A stretch of 5,305 nucleotides of DNA, from NCBI GenBank assembly GCA_002453475.1, contig DKGY01000092.1, positions 2,914-8,218 of the forward strand, given 5' to 3'. Positions 1 through 5,232 of the stretch are shown here, piece by piece; position 1 is the stretch's first letter; the number at the start of each line of letters is the position of its first letter. The stretch is from Clostridium sp. UBA6758 (lineage in GTDB: Bacteria; Bacillota; Clostridia; Clostridiales; Clostridiaceae). Under the pieces are notes generated by a model. That model was not told where the DNA came from. It was given only the letters and a program-made list of their open reading frames with translations, and did not search any database. The position numbers and the translations under genes are program-made.

Positions 1-978
1 AGCTTGAGTAACAGGTTCAGAAACTTGATTTACATATTGTAAAAATGCCTGAATCCCACCTAAGGAAATCTGTCCACTAAGAGTCATGATTCCTCCTACA
101 ATAGCTGTTGCCACGAAACCTAACTGATTCAAAAGCCTTATGGTTGGATATATAGCGAAATCAACGAACTGTGCCTTTCTATTTGCTTCAAACTGCTTGT
201 GATTTAACTGAGAAATCTCTTCAATCACATCAGATTGTTGATTAAATACCTTAATAATGCGATTACCTGAATATACTTCTTCAATTTTTCCACTTAAGGC
301 ACCCATAGCAGCAAAATTCTCTGCATAATAACGCTGACTTAATTGGGATACAAAGTTTGTTGCAATAGCACTGATACTAACAAATATAAGAACCAAAAGA
401 GCTAACTTTGGATTTAAGATAACCATGGCAATAATGGTGAGTATAATTGTAAAGCAAGAAGATATAAACTGCATGAATCCCACCTGCATCACCATGGATA
501 CTTTTTCAAGATCATTTGTTACTCTACTCATAACATCTCCTGTTTTATGTGAATCAAAGTAACGTAATGGTAGCTTATTGATTTTCTCGCTGATATTCTG
601 GCGCAGAGATAAAGTTAAGTTTTCACCGATGCTAGCTACGATGTACTGCTGCATATAAGAAATTAAACTGCTAGCAATGGTAGCTAATATTAAAAGTAAA
701 ACTGGTATAGCTAGTGCATTTGTCGCTATGGATAGAATACTTACAGAACCATCAAAGCTACGGATTGCATTTACTAGATTATCAATGGCCACTCCAACCA
801 TAAGGGGCATAACTGCATAAACTCCACTGCTGAGTAGTGCCGATATTCCAACAATCATTAGCTTTTTCTTCTGTGGTGCCAAGTGGCTCATTAATCTCTT
901 AATAGTCTTTTTTGTATTTTGAGGGATATCCTCACTGAATGACAATGTGTCACTGTTTTTTTTCTTATCCTTCTTCAT
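1..978 (-). CDS. ABC exporter half-transporter, second subunit of a heterodimer (5' part only, cut by the window edge)
   Basis: Reading from the ATG at 978-976 the frame stays open for 326 codons to the window edge, so the ATP-binding domain lies outside. What is visible is a polar, lysine-rich N-terminal extension (residues 1-38) and an ABC type-1 exporter membrane domain. Hydrophobic segments lie near 40-64, 86-110, 168-189, 191-212, 275-300 and 308 onward. Family hallmarks are YFDSHKTGDVMSRVTNDLE (140-158, first coupling-helix region) and EEVYSGNRIIKVFNQQ (233-248, second coupling-helix region). The start follows the TGA of the upstream exporter gene by only 4 bases, with AAAGGAGG inside that gene's last codons, so the two are co-transcribed and probably translationally coupled. 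The extended N-terminus resembles TM288-type partners. Inference: this is the subunit expected to carry the canonical Walker B Glu and switch His that the neighbour lacks. The substrate is unknown; drug export is suggested by the regulator. Confidence 0.93.
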   Translation of the reverse strand, partial: MKKDKKKNSDTLSFSEDIPQNTKKTIKRLMSHLAPQKKKLMIVGISALLSSGVYAVMPLMVGVAIDNLVNAIRSFDGSVSILSIATNALAIPVLLLILATIASSLISYMQQYIVASIGENLTLSLRQNISEKINKLPLRYFDSHKTGDVMSRVTNDLEKVSMVMQVGFMQFISSCFTIILTIIAMVILNPKLALLVLIFVSISAIATNFVSQLSQRYYAENFAAMGALSGKIEEVYSGNRIIKVFNQQSDVIEEISQLNHKQFEANRKAQFVDFAIYPTIRLLNQLGFVATAIVGGIMTLSGQISLGGIQAFLQYVNQVSEPVTQA

Positions 979-982
979 AAAA

Positions 983-2710
983 TCAAGCCTCCTTTAGATT
1001 CATCTGACTTTTAGCAATTGCCTGATATACAGAACAGTTTTTCATTAGAGTATCATGTTTTCCAATTCCCACTAGTTTTCCTTCATCCAGTACAAGGATT
1101 TGGTCTGCATCCATAATGGTGCTTACCCTCTGGGCAATTATAATCTTAACTGCATCAGTCATATTTTCTTTTAGTGATTTACGCAGTGCAGCATCGGTTT
1201 TTAAGTCTAAAGCAGAAAAGCTATCGTCAAAAATATATACTGGAACCTTTCTTATAAGAGCCCTTGCAATGGCCAAACGCTGTTTCTGTCCACCTGAAAA
1301 GTTAGAGCCACCTTGGGCAACTGGAGAGCCTAATCCAAGAGGTAATTTCTCTACAAAAGAATCTGATTGAGAAATACTTAATGCCCTTATCATATCTTCC
1401 TTAGTTGCAGTTTTATAACCCATTCTAAGATTGTCCTCAATTGTTCCACTGAATAAGAAAGCCTTCTGAGGAACAGAACCAATACTGTCCCTTAATTCTT
1501 GTTGTGATAAGTTTCGTATATCCAAACCATTGAGCCTAATCTCACCATCATCTATGTCATGTAGTCGAAGAATAAGATTAGCGATAGTACTCTTACCAGA
1601 ACCAGTACTTCCAATGATGGCCGTGGTCTGTCCTTTGCTGCAAGAGAATGATAGATCTTTTATAACTGGCTCCTCTGCTCCATGATAAAAGAAGGATACA
1701 TTTTCAAATTCCACCACCGGTGCATTTCCTCTTACGCCTCCTAAATTTTTGTTTAAATCCTGAATTTCTGGATTAATATCTAATACCTCTTCAATACGAT
1801 TTAGACATGAGTACATTTTAGGAAGGGTAACACTTGTTGTTGTAGCCATGATTAGATAGGCCAATGTAATAATAGAATATTCTGTAACTGCAGTGATTTG
1901 TCCGATTTCCATAGTACCTTTTATAGAAAGCAACCCACCTAACCAAACTATGACCGCCACGGACAAACCAATGATTAGCCATATGATAGGATTCAACACA
2001 GCAAATAGCTTGTTTAATTTTATCATATCTGTGGCATACATCTCAAAGGCTTTACCTGCTCTACCTTCCTCGTATTTTTCATTTCCAAAAGCACGTATAA
2101 CACGAATTCCAGTGATAGACTCTCTTACTACCTGGTTAATACGATCTAATTTAGCTTGAACCCTCTGAGAAATATGATTTGATTTCTTAAGGACCACTAC
2201 AGCAAAGGCCATAAATATCACCACACTGAAAATCAGTACGAATGATAGAGCCAAACTAGTATCTGATGTCATAACAATAGATGCCCCAATAATAAGGGGA
2301 GCTGGAACAATCAATTGTAAGACCAATCCAAGAGTTATTTGCAGATTAGAAATATCCGCAGTTGTACGTGTAATCATAGAAGAAACACCAATGGTGTCAA
2401 ATTCATGGATAGATAATTCTTGACTCTTACGAAAAATTTTATCTCTCATGTCATAGCCAAAAACTGCAGCTAAATCAGCAGAATAGTAGCTTCCCAAAAC
2501 AGCTGCCACCGTTGTCACTAGTACAACTACTAGCATTTGAACTCCTATACGAAGAATCTCCGTCATATCTCCTTTTAAAATTCCATTGTCTACAATACCT
2601 GCAATTAGAAATGGAATCAGTAATGTTCCGACTACCTGTCCTAAAAGCATAATCAACGTTATTGCTACTTTTCCTTTTCTCTCTTTTAGGAACAGTTTTA
2701 AATATTTCAT
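983..2710 (-). CDS. ABC exporter half-transporter with degenerate ATPase site (TM287/BmrC/LmrC-like)
   Basis: A 575-residue type-1 ABC exporter half: membrane domain (about 1-300) with hydrophobic segments near 17-40, 57-76, 126-146, 153-174, 240-262 and 268-292, then a nucleotide-binding domain (about 333-570). Visible motifs are A-loop Tyr342, Walker A GSTGSGKS (367-374), Q-loop Gln415 in VPQ, signature FSGGQ (471-475), Walker B VYIFDD (491-496) and D-loop SALD (499-502). Two catalytic positions are changed: Asp496 stands where the general-base Glu is usual, and Gln527 (IIAQRVST) stands where the switch His is usual. In known heterodimeric exporters such as TM287/288 this pattern marks the subunit that forms the degenerate ATP site and works with a canonical partner, here the overlapping downstream gene. 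The ATG at 2710 has GGAGG 6 bases upstream (2721-2717). It is first in its operon behind the MerR-type promoter at 2761-2791. It sits in the cytoplasmic membrane; the substrate is inferred, not shown. Confidence 0.95.
   Translation of the reverse strand: MKYLKLFLKERKGKVAITLIMLLGQVVGTLLIPFLIAGIVDNGILKGDMTEILRIGVQMLVVVLVTTVAAVLGSYYSADLAAVFGYDMRDKIFRKSQELSIHEFDTIGVSSMITRTTADISNLQITLGLVLQLIVPAPLIIGASIVMTSDTSLALSFVLIFSVVIFMAFAVVVLKKSNHISQRVQAKLDRINQVVRESITGIRVIRAFGNEKYEEGRAGKAFEMYATDMIKLNKLFAVLNPIIWLIIGLSVAVIVWLGGLLSIKGTMEIGQITAVTEYSIITLAYLIMATTTSVTLPKMYSCLNRIEEVLDINPEIQDLNKNLGGVRGNAPVVEFENVSFFYHGAEEPVIKDLSFSCSKGQTTAIIGSTGSGKSTIANLILRLHDIDDGEIRLNGLDIRNLSQQELRDSIGSVPQKAFLFSGTIEDNLRMGYKTATKEDMIRALSISQSDSFVEKLPLGLGSPVAQGGSNFSGGQKQRLAIARALIRKVPVYIFDDSFSALDLKTDAALRKSLKENMTDAVKIIIAQRVSTIMDADQILVLDEGKLVGIGKHDTLMKNCSVYQAIAKSQMNLKEA
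988..995 (-). promoter_or_regulatory. Ribosome binding site of the second exporter gene, embedded in the end of the first
   Basis: On the minus strand AAAGGAGG lies 9 bases before the ATG at 978. It overlaps the final Lys-Glu-Ala codons of the upstream exporter gene, whose TGA is at 985-983. This fixes the start of the downstream gene. The layout suggests that ribosomes finishing the first subunit help start the second, as expected for a stoichiometric heterodimer. Confidence 0.85.
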
Positions 2711-2736
2711 AATGTACCTCCGCTATGTAAATTAGT

Positions 2737-2765
2737 TTGCAGAAATTTCTGTTCAGTGGTATTAT
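2737..2765 (+). promoter_or_regulatory. Candidate promoter of the MerR-family regulator gene
   Basis: On the plus strand TTGCAG (2737-2742) and TATTAT (2760-2765) are 17 bases apart. The -10 matches consensus at 5 of 6 positions; the -35 is weak. The -10 shares five bases with the exporter -10 on the other strand. Its transcription start would fall near 2772, inside the regulator's inverted repeat, so a bound regulator would probably repress its own gene. The leader to the ATG would be about 47 bases. Confidence 0.45.
2740..2751. repeat. Perfect 12-bp palindrome in the exporter leader
   Basis: CAGAAATTTCTG is a perfect gapless palindrome. It lies just downstream of the predicted exporter transcription start (about 2754) and overlaps the -35 area of the candidate regulator promoter. 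It could be a second protein-binding site or a chance palindrome in AT-rich DNA. It is different in sequence from the MerR operator. Confidence 0.35.
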
Positions 2766-2791
2766 AAACCTTAAAGTGACTTTAAGGTCAA
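2761..2791 (-). promoter_or_regulatory. MerR-type promoter of the exporter operon
   Basis: Read on the minus strand, TTGACC (2791-2786) and a perfect TATAAT (2766-2761) are separated by exactly 19 bases. Ordinary sigma-A promoters use 17. A 19-bp spacer filled by an inverted repeat is the hallmark of MerR-family activated promoters: the -35 and -10 are out of phase until the ligand-bound regulator distorts the DNA. Transcription should start near 2754, giving a leader of about 44 bases with GGAGG before the exporter ATG at 2710. Confidence 0.9.
2768..2788. promoter_or_regulatory. Operator of the MerR-family regulator (perfect inverted repeat)
   Basis: Two 9-bp arms, ACCTTAAAG (2768-2776) and CTTTAAGGT (2780-2788), are perfect reverse complements around the 3-base centre TGA. 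The repeat fills nearly all of the 19-bp spacer of the exporter promoter and runs into its -35 element. Size, symmetry and placement match the binding sites of MerR-family dimers. The adjacent BmrR-like protein is the obvious ligand for it. Confidence 0.88.
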
Positions 2792-2808
2792 TAGTTTATT
2801 AAAAATTT

Positions 2809-2813
2809 GGAGG
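2809..2813 (+). promoter_or_regulatory. Ribosome binding site that sets the regulator start
   Basis: GGAGG lies 5 bases before the ATG at 2819. An in-frame TTG at 2807 would start translation inside this site and leave itself without one, so the ATG at 2819 is the real start and the product is 266 rather than 270 residues. Confidence 0.85.
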
Positions 2814-2818
2814 GGATT

Positions 2819-3619
2819 ATGAAGTATAAATCTTATATGACAATCAGCGAATTTTCCCGTATCACTAATATTAAAAGTGAGAATCTAAGATATTATGATC
2901 AAATTGGGTTACTGTCTCCAGAATGTCGTGGTGAAAATGGTTATCGATATTATACTCGAAGGCAGCTTAATACCTCATATTTAATAGTTTCTCTAAGAGA
3001 ACTTGGTATTGGTATAGAAGAAATCAAGAAGTATGTAGATAGACGTACTCCTGAGCAGATGTTTTCTTTGTTTAAATCACAGAAAAAACATATATTAAAG
3101 GAAATGAAAAAACTTCAGCGCATGCTTGAGGTTATGAACTTATACATGGATATGGCAGAGGATGCTCTTAAATATGAAGAGAATAGCATAAATATAGAAT
3201 ATAAAAAGAAAGAGTCCATTTTTTTAGGACCCATACTTTCTACTGATGATCTAGATGCTTCTTTCATTTCATTTTATGATTTTGCAGCTGAAAATGGAAT
3301 TGATTTAGGATATCCCCTTGGCACTATTATACATAAAGAAAATATTCAATCTGGAGGGCCTCTATTGCTTTCACAATGTTATTTTAAAGTGGAAAACGAC
3401 CAAAATGCATATAAGCCAGAAGGCAAATATGCAGTGATCTATGGCAGATGTGCTTATGGAGAATCAGATGAACTCTACCAAAAGCTATTTACATTTATAG
3501 AAGAAAATAAACTACGCATTTGTGGTCACGCCTATGAGGAATATCCTCTAAATGAACTTTCCACTAAGGATGAACAACAATACTGTGTAAAGATAGAAAT
3601 TATGGTGGAGGATATTTGA
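2819..3619 (+). CDS. MerR-family transcriptional regulator with GyrI-like ligand-binding domain (BmrR-like)
   Basis: A 266-residue protein, close in length to BmrR of Bacillus subtilis (about 278). The N-terminal MerR winged helix-turn-helix spans about 5-75, with the family motif LRYYDQIGLLSP (23-34) and GYRYYTRRQL (41-50). A charged helix (about 78-118) fits the antiparallel dimer coiled coil. The C-terminal part (about 125-266) resembles the GyrI-like/BmrR effector domain: EGKYAVIYGRCAYGE (201-215) and a tail with AYEEYPLN (238-245) and YCVKIEIMV (255-263). Glu240 falls where BmrR uses a buried Glu to bind cationic drugs, by my unaided alignment. It is divergent from the exporter operon, and the 19-bp-spaced promoter with its inverted repeat lies between them. 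Expected role: ligand-dependent activator of the exporter and probable repressor of itself. The effector molecule is unknown. No clear terminator follows its TGA. Confidence 0.93.
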   Translation: MKYKSYMTISEFSRITNIKSENLRYYDQIGLLSPECRGENGYRYYTRRQLNTSYLIVSLRELGIGIEEIKKYVDRRTPEQMFSLFKSQKKHILKEMKKLQRMLEVMNLYMDMAEDALKYEENSINIEYKKKESIFLGPILSTDDLDASFISFYDFAAENGIDLGYPLGTIIHKENIQSGGPLLLSQCYFKVENDQNAYKPEGKYAVIYGRCAYGESDELYQKLFTFIEENKLRICGHAYEEYPLNELSTKDEQQYCVKIEIMVEDI

Positions 3620-3646
3620 TTTCTAAAACTATCTTCACCATGCTCC

Positions 3647-3690
3647 TTCCCATATTCCTAACTTCCTAACTTCCACACTTCCGGTATTCC
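3647..3690. repeat. Short tandem repeat, 8-bp period, core TTCC
   Basis: Starting 27 bases after the regulator stop codon, TTCC recurs at exact 8-base intervals: TTCCCATA, TTCCTAAC, TTCCTAAC, TTCCACAC, TTCCGGTA and a final TTCC. The TTCC half is invariant in all six positions while the other four bases vary. The opposite strand reads as GGAA every 8 bases. The function is unknown. Confidence 0.75.
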
Positions 3691-3807
3691 ACCCCATTTA
3701 AACCATTGACATAGCTAAGATTATGGCGCCTAGATTGAAAGTACATTTTTATAAACAGGGTTCTTTGCTTTAGAAGGTGTTTTTACTCCCACTGAAGCTT
3801 ACTAACA

Positions 3808-3844
3808 GACTTCTAAGTATCAGTATTTTTAATACGTAGAAGTC
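3808..3844. other. Hairpin with 13-bp stem, possible structured RNA or element end
   Basis: GACTTCTAAGTAT (3808-3820) pairs with ATACGTAGAAGTC (3832-3844) with one mismatch and an 11-base loop. There is no following T-run, so it is not an ordinary intrinsic terminator. It could be part of a non-coding RNA or a sub-terminal hairpin of a transposable element. Confidence 0.45.
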
Positions 3845-3889
3845 GTTGTACTTTATGGTAAATCGTTATTCATGGACGTAGTCGCTCCT

Positions 3890-3929
3890 TACCCCTGCTT
3901 TGAAGAAGATAGGATTATTAGAGCGGGTA
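3890..3929 (+). other. Possible bulged hairpin, TACCC..GCT with AGCGGGTA
   Basis: TACCC (3890-3894) and GCT (3897-3899), separated by a 2-base bulge, can pair with AGCGGGTA (3922-3929) around a 22-base loop. It follows the 3808-3844 hairpin closely. Pairing was found by eye, not folded, so support is modest. An overlapping alternative pairs CGCTC (3883-3887) with GAGCG (3921-3925). Confidence 0.3.
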
Positions 3930-3958
3930 GTCATCAGATAAATTCAGTTTGTTAATAA

Positions 3959-4093
3959 TCTTCTTTAAATGTAAATCAAGGGAACCTTTTAACGAGTTCC
4001 TTAAAATATGTGAAGGAGGAAGTAACTCCTGCAATGCTACTTGGGATAGCAGATAAACCATTTACTTTGGAAAATATAATTTATTTTATGTAG
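3959..4093 (+). pseudogene. Short C-terminal remnant resembling a DDE transposase
   Basis: An open stretch of 44 codons between a TAA (3956-3958) and a TAG (4091-4093), with no good start codon of its own. Its end reads VKEEVTPAMLLGIADKPFT, similar to the TPAM-x-x-G-(I/L)-x-D tail I associate with several integrase-type DDE transposases. The same frame upstream is interrupted by repeated stops. A hairpin follows the stop by 3 bases, as expected for the 3' end of a former gene. The family was assigned from memory of motif shape, so it could instead be an unrelated fragment. No terminal inverted repeats or target-site duplications were identified. Confidence 0.35.
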
Positions 4094-4096
4094 AAG

Positions 4097-4130
4097 AAAG
4101 TGCGAAATACCAAGTTCCTCGCACTTTTAT
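4097..4130. terminator. Hairpin terminator candidate between convergent units
   Basis: AAAGTGCGA (4097-4105) and TCGCACTTT (4119-4127) form a perfect 9-bp stem with a 13-base loop. On the plus strand it ends in TTTTAT; on the minus strand in TTTCTTCT. The T-runs are short and the loop is long, so strength is uncertain. It could end transcripts from the remnant on the left and from the HIT gene on the right, whose stop is about 105 bases away. Confidence 0.5.
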
Positions 4131-4232
4131 GATTAGGTCAAAACATTAGAAGATATAGCATTATATTCATATAAAATATGGAGTGTCGCACGCAGATTGC
4201 ATTTTACAAATGGCATTCTTATACTTCCTAGC

Positions 4233-4739
4233 TTATAGTATGAATTCTTTCATTTTACGTTTATAAAGCTCTACTGTTTCATGATAATCCATAATAATTC
4301 CTTCCTCTCTGACAAAATTTCCATAGCCTCTCGGCTCTCCTTTTAATCGAGGGAAAAGTTGAAAATGTAAATGATTCCTTTTGCCATCACATATTGTACA
4401 CATATATACTTTTTCTGCACCAATAATTTCTTTATGAAGTTTAATTATTTCACTTGATATTTTTAATATATATGTTCCTAATTCAAGAGGCATTTCAGAA
4501 ATGTCTTCATAATGTTCCTTTGATACAATGATTGTCTGCCCAGTTGCTCTTGGATATTTTTCAAATTGATACCTTACCTTATCGTCCTCGTAAAAAATTA
4601 AACCCTCGTCAGGGAATATATCTCCTGTATTAAAGTTATAACATCCGAAGCATATGCCTTTTTCTTGCAATTCTTTTATCTTTTCAAATCTTTGATTTAG
4701 TGCTTTTTCTTCGTTTTCTGACAATTGTTTAACGTACAA
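4233..4739 (-). CDS. HIT-superfamily protein with HxHxQ active site
   Basis: A 168-residue cytoplasmic protein. The N-terminal helix (about 6-27) is charged; Cys30 and Cys33 form a CxxC as in many HIT proteins with a zinc site. YPRATGQTIIVSKEHYEDISE (62-82) matches the conserved strand-turn region before the active site, where GHTLVIPK-like text is usual. The catalytic motif is HLHFQLFPR (123-131), that is His123-x-His125-x-Gln127. HxHxH is usual in HINT and FHIT hydrolases; HxHxQ is typical of the GalT and diadenosine-tetraphosphate phosphorylase branch, which transfers nucleotides through the middle His. Nucleotide hydrolase or nucleotidyltransferase activity is therefore likely; the substrate is unknown. 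The start is TTG at 4739-4737: the in-frame stop lies just upstream and the first in-frame ATG is residue 83, inside the domain. AAGGA lies 10 bases before the TTG. It is transcribed alone. Confidence 0.85.
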   Translation of the reverse strand: MYVKQLSENEEKALNQRFEKIKELQEKGICFGCYNFNTGDIFPDEGLIFYEDDKVRYQFEKYPRATGQTIIVSKEHYEDISEMPLELGTYILKISSEIIKLHKEIIGAEKVYMCTICDGKRNHLHFQLFPRLKGEPRGYGNFVREEGIIMDYHETVELYKRKMKEFIL

Positions 4740-4782
4740 TTTAACCCCATCCTTTTCACATCATTAATAAATATATATTACT

Positions 4783-4811
4783 ATCATAAACCCAATGTTG
4801 TATTCTTTAAA
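4783..4811 (-). promoter_or_regulatory. Candidate promoter of the HIT gene
   Basis: On the minus strand TTTAAA (4811-4806) and TATGAT (4788-4783) are 17 bases apart. The -10 matches consensus at 5 of 6 and the -35 at 4 of 6. The start of transcription would be near 4776, leaving a leader of about 37 bases. The region is very AT-rich, so chance matches are common. Confidence 0.4.
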
Positions 4812-4893
4812 CTCATAAATTTGGTATTTGAACATAATATATAATAAATTAATATATTTAACAATTATATATTGATATTAAAGATAAAAAAAT

Positions 4894-5100
4894 TATTTAA
4901 AGTACTTTAGAACAAAAATAGGATTTTTATTTCAAAACTTCGCATTAGTTGATAATAAAACGGTTAAAGAGAATTTGAAGTTTATTCGCAAGGATTGTAA
5001 AACAAGTTTAACAATAGAAGATGACACAAATTCTGCCTCCAATATTGAAAAACATAAATCTGATATCGAGGCATTACTATATAACGCTAATGAAATGTGA
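4894..5100 (+). pseudogene. Fragment of an ABC-transporter ATPase gene (Q-loop region)
   Basis: The frame ending at TGA 5098-5100 contains IGFLFQNFALVDNKTVKENL (4918-4977). This matches the Q-loop segment of MacB/LolD-type and bacteriocin-export ABC ATPases, with the Q-loop Gln at 4933-4935. The preceding YLKYFRTK also fits the residues before the Q-loop. There is no Walker A, signature or Walker B motif, no acceptable start codon, and a stop at 4885-4887. After residue L of KENL the text (KFIRKDCKTSLTIEDD onward) no longer looks like an ATPase I recognise and stops after about 40 codons. It is therefore a gene remnant, truncated at both ends. It is not related to the exporter pair at the left, whose Q-loop region reads differently. 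Confidence 0.6.
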
Positions 5101-5188
5101 GAGTTAAAATAATAGTAAAGTCTTTAATATTAAACTTTCCATTCTCACCTTAAGATACTTTAGATAATATCACCTAGTGGAAATTTTT

Positions 5189-5225
5189 AAAAAGTGGATC
5201 AACTATAAAAGTTGATCCACTTTTT
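5189..5225. terminator. Strong bidirectional intrinsic terminator
   Basis: AAAAAGTGGATCAACT (5189-5204) and AGTTGATCCACTTTTT (5210-5225) are perfect reverse complements over 16 bp with a 5-base loop ATAAA. The stem ends in five Ts on either strand (TTTTTCTC on plus, TTTTTAAAAATTT on minus), so it should terminate in both directions. It lies between the plus-strand ATPase remnant and whatever gene enters from the right edge. Confidence 0.88.
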
Positions 5226-5232
5226 CTCATAC

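Larger units (their letters stand above)
3620..4232. other. 613-bp gap without an intact gene: repeats, hairpins and probable mobile-element debris
   Basis: No open frame of convincing gene length is present on either strand. The gap contains, in order, an 8-bp tandem repeat, a hairpin at 3808-3844, a bulged hairpin at 3890-3929, a short transposase-like C-terminal peptide (3959-4093), and a terminator-like hairpin (4097-4127). The plus-strand frame that ends at 4093 is broken by at least six stops between 3716 and 3958, so anything coding here is dead. The base composition between 3840 and 3930 is less AT-rich than the flanks. The last 100 bases before the HIT gene show nothing I can name. 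Confidence 0.6.

Noticed and set aside
1116..1370. 84-codon plus-strand open frame
   Set aside because: It lies antisense within the ATP-binding domain of the exporter gene, has no ribosome site, and its product resembles no protein family. It is a shadow of the real gene.
1893..2159. 88-codon plus-strand open frame
   Set aside because: It is antisense to the exporter membrane domain and explained by that gene's codon pattern; no independent coding evidence.
2807..2818. TTG start four codons upstream for the MerR regulator
   Set aside because: The GGAGG site begins at 2809, so a TTG at 2807 overlaps it and would lack its own site. The ATG at 2819 has ideal spacing.
3647..3690. CRISPR array
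   Set aside because: The unit is 8 bases, far below CRISPR repeat and spacer lengths, and no cas gene is present.
3706..3736. TTGACA with TAGATT as a full promoter for a non-coding RNA
   Set aside because: The spacing would be 19 bases with a poor -10, and there is no MerR-like operator between them. It is mentioned only as part of the RNA hypothesis, not annotated as a promoter.
4097..4200. Group II intron domain V suggested by GTGCGA, TCGCAC and TGTCGCACG
   Set aside because: The characteristic domain V stem, with its conserved catalytic triad and tetraloop, is absent. The hairpin is better read as a terminator or element end.
5148..5164. Second copy of the MerR operator
   Set aside because: Only the left half (ACCTTAA) and part of the right half match, the spacing differs, and no 19-bp-spaced promoter surrounds it. 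A chance match in AT-rich DNA is more likely.
4903..5164. 9-bp direct repeat TACTTTAGA (4903-4911 and 5156-5164) as a target-site duplication around the ATPase fragment
   Set aside because: The repeat is AT-rich, no terminal inverted repeats lie inside it, and the enclosed DNA carries no transposase. Chance is sufficient.
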